64,000 bases of DNA from Flagellimonas pelagia. GTDB taxonomy: Bacteria; Bacteroidota; Bacteroidia; Flavobacteriales; Flavobacteriaceae. The translations under genes and the position numbers were made by a program. The notes under the pieces are model-generated. The model was not told the origin of the DNA and did no database searches. It was given only the letters and a program-made list of their open reading frames with translations. The stretch spans positions 248,001-312,000 of the forward strand of contig NZ_QXFI01000026.1 of the NCBI RefSeq assembly GCF_003584135.1, written 5' to 3'. Shown here piece by piece: positions 16,135 through 25,183 of the stretch (within the stretch, counting starts at the first letter, position 1; each line of letters starts with the position of its first letter).

Positions 16135-18246
16135 ATGAATATCAGTTCAATGACAAAACTTTGTGTTTTGTCTTTTGGGACCGCTGTGTCCTATGCGCAA
16201 GTGTCTATAGCGCAGGATTCCATCGTAAAGCCCCCCGTTCAATTGGATGAGGTCTTGGTGGAAGGAAAAAGTAAGACCGATCCCGTATTTTCCATGTTCA
16301 AGAGCGAACCGGAAAAAAAGGTGGTACAATCCAAAAATGTGGCCGACCTTTTTAAGGACATCAATGGATTTGCCTTGATCAAAAGGGGCAATTATGCCAT
16401 AGACCCTTCGTTTAGGGCATCACAATATGAGCAACTCAATGTGCAGTTCAATGGGGGTACCAAGGTCATGCATGCCTGCCCTAACCGAATGGATCCCATC
16501 ACCACCCATGTGATTCCAGAAGAGATCGAACGGGTGGAGGTCGTCAAAGGTCCATACACGTTCAGGTATGGCCCCACCTTTGGCGGCATCGTTAATTTGG
16601 TGACCCAAGAAGTGGAAAGGCAGGAAAAGGGATACCATGGCAAGGTAAATTTTGGTGGGGAGAACAATGGGAATGCCATTACCACCTTTGCCAATGTAAA
16701 ATACGTACAGGAAGACTTCGATGTGAATTTTAATGCCGGCTACCGCGATTTTGGAAACTATGAAGATGGAGATGGCAACGAAGTACCTTCATCTTTCAAG
16801 AGTACCGATTATGGGGTGCAATTGGGGTACAATCCTGATGAAAACCAACGGATTCAGGTCGGTTTTCGGCAGTCTTTTGGACGTGATGTGCTACATGCCG
16901 GTTTGCCCATGGATACCAAAGAGGACAATAGTAATGTCCTTTCGTTGGATTACAAATTGGATGGTCTGTCAGGCGATCTAAAGACCCTGAGTGCCAAATT
17001 GTATCGGTCCAAAGTGGATCATATCATGTCGAATGAGCTTCGGCCAAGTTACAACAGTACCGAAGCGGTTTCCGAGGTCGATGCCACCACAATGGGTGGG
17101 AGGGTCGAATTGGAATGGAGGCCTGTCCAAGATCTTAAATTGTACACAGGGATTGATGCGCTTTCTGTTGGGAGGACAGGAAACAGGACGCGTTTGGTAA
17201 AACGCAACATGAATGGGGATTTACTGCCCATGCCCATGGAGTTCGTGGATGAGGTTTGGCAAGACGCCCAGATCGATGACTATGGTGCTTTCGTGGAAGG
17301 GAAATATCCTATTTCAGAAAAATTCTTGATGAACATTGGTGTTCGGTACGATTTGGTTCGTTCCAAAGCTGATGCCCCTGCGGAAGATTTTGTGGCACTA
17401 TACCCTGATTTGGAGGCAAGGACCGAAAATAATATCAGTACAACGGTGTCCTTCAAATATATGGTGAGTTCCAATCTTTTGTTTGAATTGGCCTTTGGTA
17501 GGGGTGTGCGTTCTGCCAATATGATCGAACGGTACATCAACAATTTTACAGTGGGCCAGGATGCGTACGAATATGTGGGCAATCCGTATTTGGATGCAGA
17601 AGTGAATAATCAGTTTGAATTGGGTATGAAGGCGAACAGCCATTTTGAGGGTTATGTTTTCAATGGATTGGATTATGGAGCCTCAGTATATTACTCCATT
17701 TATGAGAATTACATTGTGGCAGTCATTGATCCTAGTCTGGACAAGAAATATATGCCCATGGTTCAGCCTACGGAGGTGAAAAGGTTTGCCAATTTGGACC
17801 AAGCCTATAAAACAGGTTTTGAGGTTTTCGCGCAATTGGATTTTCTTCAAGATTTCTCGTTCAAAACGGAATTGTCCTATGTATATGCCAAAAACAAGGA
17901 TCTGGATGAATCATTGCCTTTGACCCCACCTTTGGTGTCACGTTTTAACCTACGTTTTGAAAAGGAAAAAATGTGGGCAAGGGCAACTTATACTCTTACC
18001 TCCAAACAATCCGATATCGCTCCTTCCTTCGGGGAAACGGAGACCGATGGTTACGGTATTGTGGACTTGAGTTTTGGTGCCAAACCTTTCAAGCATTTTA
18101 CCGTTGGTGTTGCCGCATCCAATGTTTTTGATGTGGCCTATCACAACCACCTGAATTTTTCGTTCGTGAACCAAGCCGATTATGGAAGGGTACCGATCAA
18201 TGATCCAGGTCGGAACCTTACGGCTTTTGTGCAATACAGTTTTTAA
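16135..18246 (+). CDS. TonB-dependent receptor, OprC/NosA copper type
   Basis: 703 aa outer-membrane barrel. Signal peptide at about 1-21 (to SYAQ). The plug domain is at about 60-180 and the barrel runs to a C-terminal Phe (FVQYSF). The plug has HACPNRMDPITTH, in which Cys and Met in CxxxM (Cys115/Met119 counted from this start) match the copper ligands of OprC. A later HIM (His296, Met298) matches the second HxM ligand pair. Copper import is therefore strongly suggested. An in-frame TTG at 16108 was rejected because the ATG at 16135 begins a proper signal peptide. Confidence 0.85.
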   Translation: MNISSMTKLCVLSFGTAVSYAQVSIAQDSIVKPPVQLDEVLVEGKSKTDPVFSMFKSEPEKKVVQSKNVADLFKDINGFALIKRGNYAIDPSFRASQYEQLNVQFNGGTKVMHACPNRMDPITTHVIPEEIERVEVVKGPYTFRYGPTFGGIVNLVTQEVERQEKGYHGKVNFGGENNGNAITTFANVKYVQEDFDVNFNAGYRDFGNYEDGDGNEVPSSFKSTDYGVQLGYNPDENQRIQVGFRQSFGRDVLHAGLPMDTKEDNSNVLSLDYKLDGLSGDLKTLSAKLYRSKVDHIMSNELRPSYNSTEAVSEVDATTMGGRVELEWRPVQDLKLYTGIDALSVGRTGNRTRLVKRNMNGDLLPMPMEFVDEVWQDAQIDDYGAFVEGKYPISEKFLMNIGVRYDLVRSKADAPAEDFVALYPDLEARTENNISTTVSFKYMVSSNLLFELAFGRGVRSANMIERYINNFTVGQDAYEYVGNPYLDAEVNNQFELGMKANSHFEGYVFNGLDYGASVYYSIYENYIVAVIDPSLDKKYMPMVQPTEVKRFANLDQAYKTGFEVFAQLDFLQDFSFKTELSYVYAKNKDLDESLPLTPPLVSRFNLRFEKEKMWARATYTLTSKQSDIAPSFGETETDGYGIVDLSFGAKPFKHFTVGVAASNVFDVAYHNHLNFSFVNQADYGRVPINDPGRNLTAFVQYSF

Positions 18247-18266
18247 GGTTGATGTAAAGTGAAAAC

Positions 18267-18294
18267 AAAAAAGGCGCCCATTTGGGCGCCTTTT
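18267..18294. terminator. Bidirectional terminator between the copper receptor and M16 genes
   Basis: AAAAGGCGCCCA-TT-TGGGCGCCTTTT hairpin with A and T flanks. It is placed to end both the receptor (plus) and the M16 protein gene (minus). Confidence 0.85.
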
Positions 18295-18312
18295 CAATAA
18301 AGTATGATGTGA

Positions 18313-20385
18313 TTATTTAAAATCCGAGGCGTCTACCCCTTCGTTTACCTTGATTTCTTTTACCATGAACTCAAAGGTTTGGGGACCCATGTTTTGGGTG
18401 ATCTTGAACGGAAATTTGATACCGGAGACTTCTTGGTAGTCACCGTACCCCAAAGTGCTGGTCATTTGTTGACCTTGTACTTCCTGGGTATTGATCTCTT
18501 GTACTTTTAGACCGGTTTCCACATCGTAATAGGCGGTTTTGCCATCACTGATTTTGAGTTTATAGGCTTTGGAATCTCCTACAGGCTCAATGCCTTCCAA
18601 AGAAACATTTCCTGCAGCCAAATAGTTCAATTCGGGGAAAGCGGACGATTCTTCCTTGATTTTCTCAATTTCTTCAGCAGAAAGGTCCTTTCGTTGTCCT
18701 TGGACCACCATGTAACCGGAGTCTCCGTCCAACACTTGCTTGGACATGGAATTCCCCATCACTTTAACATCTTGCATAAACTGGTCCTTGGTGGTTTTCT
18801 TCATCTCAAGTTCCAGTTTCATGCCCTGCATTTCAGCTTCGGCAACCATGGAATACGACTCTACACCATCCAATTTGGATTTTCCGCCGATGGCTTCAAT
18901 ATATTTTTCCAAAACGGTATTGGCATCTATTCCTTCGGGAACTTCTGCGTTGTAATTGGGTTTTTCGGTTTTGTTGGCGTATTTGTCGTAGAACAGTACG
19001 GGAACGGTTTTCCCATTAAAGGAAACTTTTTCCAAGTTTTCCAAAACATCACTTCCCTTTCCTGTAACCACCACCCTTGCGTTGGTGGTAGAAAAGTATT
19101 TTTTGGCCGCTTTTTGCACGTCTTCGGCAGTAACGGATTGAAGACGTTCCAAATAGGTCTTGTAAAAATCCTTGGATAATCCCTCTGTTTCAATATTCAA
19201 GGCATAATTGGCAACGGTTTCAGGACTTTCCAAAGCCATTACAAAGCTACCCGCGTATTTGGCCTTGGCATTGGCTAATTCCTCTGCGCTTACAGGCTCG
19301 GTTGTCATCTTGTTGATTTCTTCCAAGATCTGAACCACGGAACTATCGGTCACTGCATTTCGCACTTGGGCATACGCACTAAAGCGCATGGGGCTGTACT
19401 TATTGTCGCGGAGTCCGGAATAAGATCCGTACGTGTAGCCTTTGTCCTCCCTCAGGTTTTTGAACAAGCGGGCCTGAGATCCCCCTCCTAAAATGCGGTT
19501 GGCCAAAAGGGCATCCAAATAATCGGGATCCTTCATCTTCAAGTTGGTGATGTTCTCCACTGCCACTTCGGATTGTACGGCGTTCGGCACATCCACAAAA
19601 TTGATCTGGTTGTATTGCACATCTGTTGGGTCTGAATAGGTAAAGGAAGGGGGCACCGCCTTGGACCAAGGGGTAAAATATTTGGTCACAAGTTCCTTTA
19701 CATTATCAAACTCTACATCCCCGATGACCACCAAATACGCATTGGCAGGAACAAAATAAGAACGATAAAATTGTTCCACATCGGCAAGCGTTACGTTGTT
19801 CACGGTTTCCTCCGTGGTGATTTCACCATAAGGATGGTTTTTGCCATAAGCCAAGGCTGTCTGGACCCGAGTTGCAATGGCGGAAACGTCTTTTTCCTCG
19901 GATTTGATGCCCGTTAGGATTTTATCCTTTTCCTTTTCAAACTCCTCTTGGGTAAAGTTTGGATTGAGGGCGGCATCGGCCAACAGTTCCAAAATCCTTG
20001 GGAAATATTTGGAAAGGCAGCTTGCAAAGGCACTTTGGTCGCCCACATAGATATTGGCCCCCAAAAAGTCCACTTCCTCATAAAAATCATCTTTAGGGAT
20101 GTTTTTGGAACCCTTGCCCAGCATGCTGGATGTTAAATCGGAAACTCCGGCCTTATCCCCTTGCAAAATAGGAGGATTGTCAATGGTCAATTGAATCCGG
20201 ACCCTTGGAAGTTTATGGTTTTCTACTACCAATACCTTCAATCCGTTGCTGAGTTCAAAACGGGCAGGTTCTTTAAGGTTTATCTCTGGAGCGGGTCCCG
20301 GTTTGGGTTGTTTGCTCCTGTCAATCTGCGCGTATGATGCCGTCATCAATAAAGACAGCACGGTCAATACAAAATACTTTTTCAT
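18313..20385 (-). CDS. M16 family protein, non-catalytic subunit with extra C-terminal domain
   Basis: 690 aa, exported (signal to SYAQ, residue 20). Two M16 peptidase-like domains span about 35-460. The zinc motif HxxEH is absent: at that place the sequence reads DLTSSMLGKGSKN. The Gly-rich loop expected in the non-catalytic type is seen as RILGGGSQARLFKNLREDKGYTYG. An additional domain (about 480-690) resembles LolA/outer-membrane lipoprotein-sorting folds. It is co-transcribed with the catalytic partner, 1 bp apart, and likely forms a heteromeric periplasmic protease with it. Confidence 0.85.
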   Translation of the reverse strand: MKKYFVLTVLSLLMTASYAQIDRSKQPKPGPAPEINLKEPARFELSNGLKVLVVENHKLPRVRIQLTIDNPPILQGDKAGVSDLTSSMLGKGSKNIPKDDFYEEVDFLGANIYVGDQSAFASCLSKYFPRILELLADAALNPNFTQEEFEKEKDKILTGIKSEEKDVSAIATRVQTALAYGKNHPYGEITTEETVNNVTLADVEQFYRSYFVPANAYLVVIGDVEFDNVKELVTKYFTPWSKAVPPSFTYSDPTDVQYNQINFVDVPNAVQSEVAVENITNLKMKDPDYLDALLANRILGGGSQARLFKNLREDKGYTYGSYSGLRDNKYSPMRFSAYAQVRNAVTDSSVVQILEEINKMTTEPVSAEELANAKAKYAGSFVMALESPETVANYALNIETEGLSKDFYKTYLERLQSVTAEDVQKAAKKYFSTTNARVVVTGKGSDVLENLEKVSFNGKTVPVLFYDKYANKTEKPNYNAEVPEGIDANTVLEKYIEAIGGKSKLDGVESYSMVAEAEMQGMKLELEMKKTTKDQFMQDVKVMGNSMSKQVLDGDSGYMVVQGQRKDLSAEEIEKIKEESSAFPELNYLAAGNVSLEGIEPVGDSKAYKLKISDGKTAYYDVETGLKVQEINTQEVQGQQMTSTLGYGDYQEVSGIKFPFKITQNMGPQTFEFMVKEIKVNEGVDASDFK

Positions 20386-20386
20386 C

Positions 20387-21709
20387 TTAGTTAGCGTCTT
20401 TTTGTTCTGGTAAATATTCCAATTCCACTCGCTGGTTCACCTTCAAATATTTTTTGGCCACTTCCATGATTTCTTCACGGGTTATGGAGCGATAAATGTC
20501 GATTTCGGTATTGATGAGGTTGGTGTTGTCCTTTAACAAATAGTCTTCGGCAAGATTGTTTGCGATGCCTTCAACACTACTATTGGCATTCACGTACATG
20601 TTTTCGAACTTGTTCTGGAGTTTTTGATAATCCTTTTCAGAAATCAGTTCCATTTGAAGTTTTAGGATTTCTTCGTCGATTTCCTTTTTAAGGTCTTGGA
20701 TGGAATTTTCGCCTACGGGAAGCGCCCCCACTACATAAGAGCTATAATCTTCGGCATCGATGGGCACGGAAATGACCTGAAGTGCCATTTTCTTTTCGTC
20801 CACCAATTTTTTGTAGAGTTTGGAACTTTCACCATCACTCAAATAGGTGGATATCATGTTGATGACATACGCATCACGTTGACCTTGCCCCGGAGTCCTG
20901 TAAGCCAACAAAATAGCTGGAATCTGGATGTTGGGGTCATGATATTTTGCATAAATGGTTTGGGTAATGGGGTCTTCCTTGATATCGGGTCTTTTTATAT
21001 CGGCACCTTTTGGAATGGGCCCAAAATAATCGGTGACCATTTTTTTGGTCTTTTCAGAGTCAATGTCCCCCGCCACGATCAATACGGCATTGTTGGGCAC
21101 ATAATAGGTTTTGTTGAATTTTTTGAAATCATCCAAAGTGGCGCTGGCCAAATGGTCCAAAGAACCGATTACCGCCCAACGGTATGGGTGTTTCGTATAC
21201 AGGTTTTTTAAAAGTTGCTCAAAAAAGGCACCGTAAGGGGAATTGTCCACACGCAGCCTTCTTTCTTCCTGGACCACTTCTTTTTGGGTGTCGACCCCAA
21301 CCTGCCCGATGATCGGGTGCATCATCCGTTCAGATTCCAACCAAAGGCCTACTTCCAAACTGTTGGATGGGAAAACCTCATAATAATAGGTGCGATCCAA
21401 AAAAGTGTTGGCGTTGTTTCTTCCTCCGTTGGCCGCTGTTATTTGATCCCATTCTCCACGGGCAATATTTTCAGTGCCTTCGAACAGCAGGTGTTCAAAG
21501 AAATGGGCAAACCCCGTTTTTTGGGGATCTTCATCTTTCGATCCAACGTGGTACATAACGGAGACAGTCACCACCGGAGCGGAGTTGTCCTGATGCAAGA
21601 TCACATGCAACCCGTTGTCCAGATCATACTCTTCAAATGCCACTTCTTGTGCAGAAACCAAGGTTCCCACAAGGAGCAACGAAAATGCAGAAAGCAAGTG
21701 TTTTTTCAT
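20387..21709 (-). CDS. M16 family zinc metalloprotease, catalytic subunit
   Basis: 440 aa with a signal peptide (to VSAQ, residue 20). The inverted zinc motif HFFEH is present in GFAHFFEHLLFEGTEN, with the third ligand Glu in QKEVVQEERRLR. The C-terminal M16 domain follows at about 185-370. It should cleave short peptides in the periplasm, in a pair with the downstream non-catalytic protein. The order catalytic then non-catalytic is common in Bacteroidota. Confidence 0.92.
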   Translation of the reverse strand: MKKHLLSAFSLLLVGTLVSAQEVAFEEYDLDNGLHVILHQDNSAPVVTVSVMYHVGSKDEDPQKTGFAHFFEHLLFEGTENIARGEWDQITAANGGRNNANTFLDRTYYYEVFPSNSLEVGLWLESERMMHPIIGQVGVDTQKEVVQEERRLRVDNSPYGAFFEQLLKNLYTKHPYRWAVIGSLDHLASATLDDFKKFNKTYYVPNNAVLIVAGDIDSEKTKKMVTDYFGPIPKGADIKRPDIKEDPITQTIYAKYHDPNIQIPAILLAYRTPGQGQRDAYVINMISTYLSDGESSKLYKKLVDEKKMALQVISVPIDAEDYSSYVVGALPVGENSIQDLKKEIDEEILKLQMELISEKDYQKLQNKFENMYVNANSSVEGIANNLAEDYLLKDNTNLINTEIDIYRSITREEIMEVAKKYLKVNQRVELEYLPEQKDAN

Positions 21710-21874
21710 TGTAAATGTCAGTATTAGAAATTAATGGTGTTGTTCAGAGGTTGGTAGCGATTTCTTGATCGATGTTACGCTAAATATAGGATAAAATCAA
21801 AAGAAAGTAGAATGTAGGGTCAGTCTTTTACCACAATTTATAGCATAATTGGCAAACATTCAGTAATTTAAACA

Positions 21875-22342
21875 ATGGATTCAAAAAGCATGATAATGAA
21901 AAATTTAACCCTTCCGATCCGCTTTGGCATTGTAACCAGTGCCGTACTGATTGCCTATTTTTTGATCTTGGCATTATTGGGCAAGCACACCAATGTTTTC
22001 TTTAGTCTGTTCAATGGGGTGATCACGGGTTTTGGGATTTATGAGACCATAAAATACACAAAGCTGCGGCAAGGCAAGGGTTTTAATTATGGAAACGGGT
22101 TTACGGCCGGGGTCACTACGGGCTTTGTGGCGACACTCCTGTTCACCATTTTTTTTGCGCTCTATGCCACGGAATTGGACAGTGGTTTTTTGGACGAGCT
22201 GTCCACGGCATGGTCTAAGGACTATAAAAACTTTCAGGGAATCGTTTTCTTTACGGTGGCCATCATGGGGTTCGCCACTACCTTGGTACTGACCCTTTCC
22301 TTCATGCAGTTGTTCAAAACCTCCAACAACGGCAAAAAATAA
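21875..22342 (+). CDS. DUF4199 family membrane protein
   Basis: 155 aa. Four predicted membrane segments (about 13-33, 40-58, 78-100, 125-148) and short loops. GFGIYETIKYTKLRQGKGFNYGNGFTAGVTTGF is the recognisable family core. Function is unknown. The start could also be Met6 or Met8. Confidence 0.8.
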   Translation: MDSKSMIMKNLTLPIRFGIVTSAVLIAYFLILALLGKHTNVFFSLFNGVITGFGIYETIKYTKLRQGKGFNYGNGFTAGVTTGFVATLLFTIFFALYATELDSGFLDELSTAWSKDYKNFQGIVFFTVAIMGFATTLVLTLSFMQLFKTSNNGKK

Positions 22343-22364
22343 TACCTAAATGCGGTAATAATAC

Positions 22365-22394
22365 TTGTGGATTAAGGATTTAGCAGTATATTTG
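22365..22394 (+). promoter_or_regulatory. Promoter of rplU-rpmA
   Basis: TTG (22365-22367), 19-bp spacer, TATATTTG (22387-22394). This is the full Bacteroidota -33/-7 arrangement and the best promoter in the window. About 45 nt of leader precede the rplU ATG. Confidence 0.75.
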
Positions 22395-22444
22395 CACCCG
22401 CTAAAATTGATAAAGCGGTATAATTTTAATCTAATCAACGCATT

Positions 22445-22984
22445 ATGTACGCAATTGTAGAGATGGCAGGGCAGCAATTCAAAGTTGCAAAAGACCAAAA
22501 AGTGTACGTTCACCGTTTGCAGGAGGATGAAGGTAGCAAAGTTACCTTTGACAAAGTCCTTCTTTTGGAAGATGGAGGAAACGTTACCATTGGCGCCCCA
22601 GTCATAGAAGGTGCGGCTGTAGAAGCCAAAGTTGTAAAGCACCTTAAAGGAGATAAGGTGATCGTTTTCAAAAAGAAAAGACGTAAAGGTTACCAAAAGA
22701 AAAACGGACACAGACAATATTTGACCGAGATTGTGGTTGAAAGTATTGTTGCTTCTGGTGCCAAGAAAGCTGCTCCAGCAAAGGCCAAAGCTGAAAAACC
22801 TGCTGCGGAGCCTAAAAAGGAAGCAGCTAAAAAAGTTGAGGCCCCTAAAGCAGAAGCTCCAAAGGCAACTGAGGACCTAAGTTCAAAAACCGTAGCTGAA
22901 TTGAGAGATTTGGCCAAGGCCAAGGACATTAGCGGTTACTCTTCTATGAAGAAAGCCGAGTTGATCGAAGCATTAAGCAAATAA
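22445..22984 (+). CDS. rplU: 50S ribosomal protein L21 with long C-terminal extension
   Basis: 179 aa, about 75 longer than E. coli L21. Residues 1-103 are a normal L21 (MYAIVEMAGQQFKVAKDQKVYVHR to GHRQYLTEIVVESI). An Ala/Lys/Pro-rich linker follows (about 108-143), then a small C-terminal domain (LSSKTVAELRDLAKAKDISG, about 144-179) that resembles SAP/Rho N-terminal nucleic-acid-binding helices. It is the first gene of the rplU-rpmA operon and is placed 24 bp before rpmA. Confidence 0.96.
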   Translation: MYAIVEMAGQQFKVAKDQKVYVHRLQEDEGSKVTFDKVLLLEDGGNVTIGAPVIEGAAVEAKVVKHLKGDKVIVFKKKRRKGYQKKNGHRQYLTEIVVESIVASGAKKAAPAKAKAEKPAAEPKKEAAKKVEAPKAEAPKATEDLSSKTVAELRDLAKAKDISGYSSMKKAELIEALSK

Positions 22985-23008
22985 GAATAGAACCAAAATT
23001 TAGATATC

Positions 23009-23269
23009 ATGGCTCACAAGAAAGGTGTAGGTAGTTCAAAAAACGGTAGGGAATCAGAATCGAAACGCTTGGGCGTTAAGATTTTTGGTGGTCAGGCCGC
23101 TGTTGCTGGTAACATCATCGTTAGACAACGTGGTACCAAGCACAATCCTGGAGACAACGTATACGCAGGTAAAGACCATACCTTGCATGCCAAGGTAGAC
23201 GGTATCGTTAAGTTTGAGAAAAAAGCGGGTGGAAAATCTTTTGTTTCCATCGAGCCTTTCCAAGCTTAA
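23009..23269 (+). CDS. rpmA: 50S ribosomal protein L27
   Basis: 86 aa. It begins [22 protein letters not shown], the form with no N-terminal cleavage extension, so the N-terminal tail can reach the peptidyl transferase centre directly. The core [23 protein letters not shown] is typical. It is second in the rplU operon and followed by a terminator. Confidence 0.98.
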   Translation: MAHKKGVGSSKNGRESESKRLGVKIFGGQAAVAGNIIVRQRGTKHNPGDNVYAGKDHTLHAKVDGIVKFEKKAGGKSFVSIEPFQA

Positions 23270-23289
23270 GAACAAGTTTATATATACTT

Positions 23290-23318
23290 CAAAGGCCCTA
23301 CAATTGTGGGGCCTTTTT
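23290..23318 (+). terminator. Terminator after rpmA
   Basis: AAAGGCCCTACA-ATTG-TGGGGCCTTTTT-type hairpin with a T run, directly after rpmA. Confidence 0.8.
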
Positions 23319-23413
23319 GTTTTCCGTTTATTTTTTAAAGGTTTAATAACCTAATGGTGATGTTGGGATGAGGTCGAATGGTTTTCTTGATTCCCTTATT
23401 CCAAGGTCTATCC

Positions 23414-25012
23414 ATGAAGAAAATAGTAGGGTGTGCTTATGTTGCGGTGTTTCTGGTCATCCTTGTCCATAGCGATGGTCTTGCACAACAATCCTCAGGA
23501 GGAAAACCGTCAAGCGAGTCCAGTTCCATATTCCACACCCTTCAAAAGCAGTTGGAAGCCTCAAAAAAGAATCCGGACCAGCCCAAAAAAATTGCACAAA
23601 GCCATTTAAAACTAGGAGAATATTACCACTCACTAGGCCTGTACTCCGAAGCCATGGAGCAATACAACAAGGCGTTGGACCAATTGGGAACCGATTTCAA
23701 TGACACCCTTTTCATCACCCTGAACAACAACATTGGTAAGGTGTATCTATCGTTGAACAACTTTGAGCTTGCAGAACAACATTTCACAGAAACCTTAAAT
23801 GCTTCCAAGGGGATAAAGAACAATAAAGGTTTGGCCGTTTCATTGGGATTGCTGGGTGCGAGCCATGAAAAGCAAGGGGAATATGAGGAAGCATTGAAAG
23901 ATCAGAAAGAAAGCCTCTTGTTGTTCCAAAAAATGGGAGACCAACATGGGGTGGCCATGACCAATGAGAATATTGGGAGCATTTATGAGGATTTGGAGCA
24001 GTTTGACATGGCATACCAATATTTCAACAAAGCTTATCAATATTTGAAGGGGAAGGGAACAGTGGAAGAGGTCAACGTGCTCAATAATTTGGGGGATTCC
24101 TTTAGGAAAACGGGAAACTATCCCGCAGCCCTTGAAAAAACCGCAATGGCCTTGGAAGTTGCCCAAAGACTGAAAGATTTCCACCAATTGGAAAGCGCCC
24201 ATAAAGATCTATCGAAGACGTATGCTTTTTTGGGTGATTTTGAAAAGGCCCATGCCCATCTTTTACAGGCCGAGGAGTTCAACAGCGCCATGCTCAGGGC
24301 GCAGAACACCGACCAACTCAATGTGCTCCAGACTATTTATGAGACCAACAAAAAAGAGGCCGAGATCCAATTGTTGAAAGAGCAGAACAAGGTGAGCCGT
24401 GCCAATCAAAACCTATTGTGGGTGGCCCTTTTTGCCATTGCTGCCATTCTTACCATTTTGTATAACTATCTAGGGAGGAAAAGAAAGGCAAAGCTCAAGA
24501 TCCAGGAATATAAACAGCGCATGCTCAAAGCAGAGTTGGAAAAGAAGGCCATAGAGGAAAAGAATCTGCAGCAGGAGGTGCAACTTAAAACATCCTCATT
24601 GTCCCGATATAGTCTGCACCTGTCCCAGAAAAACAAGATTTTGCTTGATCTCGCCAATACATTGAGGAACATTGCAGCTAGGAAGCATATGGACACTTCC
24701 GAAAAAATTAAGGCGTTGGTGAAAGAAATCGATTTTAACTTACAACAAGAACAAGAATGGGATGAGTTCATGACCTTTTTTAAGGAAATACATCCAGAGT
24801 TCATCAAAAAACTTTCAACCTTGTCCGAAAACAACCTTTCCCCGGCCGAACTCCGTTTGGGCATGCTATTGCGTCTAAACCTATCCTCCAAAGAAATCGC
24901 CTCTATTTTAAGGGTGACCCCCGATAGTGTTCGTGTGGCCCGTCACCGACTCCGAAAAAAACTTCCCATAGACCAAAAAGAGGAATTGGTAAACTTTATG
25001 ATCGATCTCTGA
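23414..25012 (+). CDS. TPR membrane protein with C-terminal HTH (Bacteroidota one-protein regulator)
   Basis: 532 aa. Signal/anchor at about 1-25, then five to six tetratricopeptide repeats (about 50-300), a membrane segment (about 333-352), a coiled coil (about 360-400) and a C-terminal helix-turn-helix (LSPAELRLGMLLRLNLSSKE... VARHRLRKKL) of LuxR-like type. Sensing would be periplasmic and DNA binding cytoplasmic. ATG 23414 is preferred over 23378 because it starts the signal sequence. The gene lies just before the receptor-phytase pair on the same strand, so it may control it; this is inference. Confidence 0.75.
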   Translation: MKKIVGCAYVAVFLVILVHSDGLAQQSSGGKPSSESSSIFHTLQKQLEASKKNPDQPKKIAQSHLKLGEYYHSLGLYSEAMEQYNKALDQLGTDFNDTLFITLNNNIGKVYLSLNNFELAEQHFTETLNASKGIKNNKGLAVSLGLLGASHEKQGEYEEALKDQKESLLLFQKMGDQHGVAMTNENIGSIYEDLEQFDMAYQYFNKAYQYLKGKGTVEEVNVLNNLGDSFRKTGNYPAALEKTAMALEVAQRLKDFHQLESAHKDLSKTYAFLGDFEKAHAHLLQAEEFNSAMLRAQNTDQLNVLQTIYETNKKEAEIQLLKEQNKVSRANQNLLWVALFAIAAILTILYNYLGRKRKAKLKIQEYKQRMLKAELEKKAIEEKNLQQEVQLKTSSLSRYSLHLSQKNKILLDLANTLRNIAARKHMDTSEKIKALVKEIDFNLQQEQEWDEFMTFFKEIHPEFIKKLSTLSENNLSPAELRLGMLLRLNLSSKEIASILRVTPDSVRVARHRLRKKLPIDQKEELVNFMIDL

Positions 25013-25183
25013 CCTGGTTTTACATCCTCTTTTTAGAAAAGGTTAGCCCAATGTAAAAAAACTGTAATTGTTGCCCTCTTGTTTCTGTCCATTTTTCCTT
25101 TTGTTTCCTTTTTGTTTCCCTTTAATTTAAAGCTTAATAGGTTGATATACATAGTTTTGGAATGCATTCTAACAAGAACCAAA

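Noticed and set aside
20696..21727. Two plus-strand frames of about 170 codons
   Set aside because: Shadows of the catalytic M16 gene; residues are Phe/Gly/His-rich as in antisense translations.
25091..25120. CCTTTTGTTTCC direct repeats before the phytase-linked receptor
   Set aside because: Low-complexity pyrimidine tract; no phasing or symmetry beyond chance.
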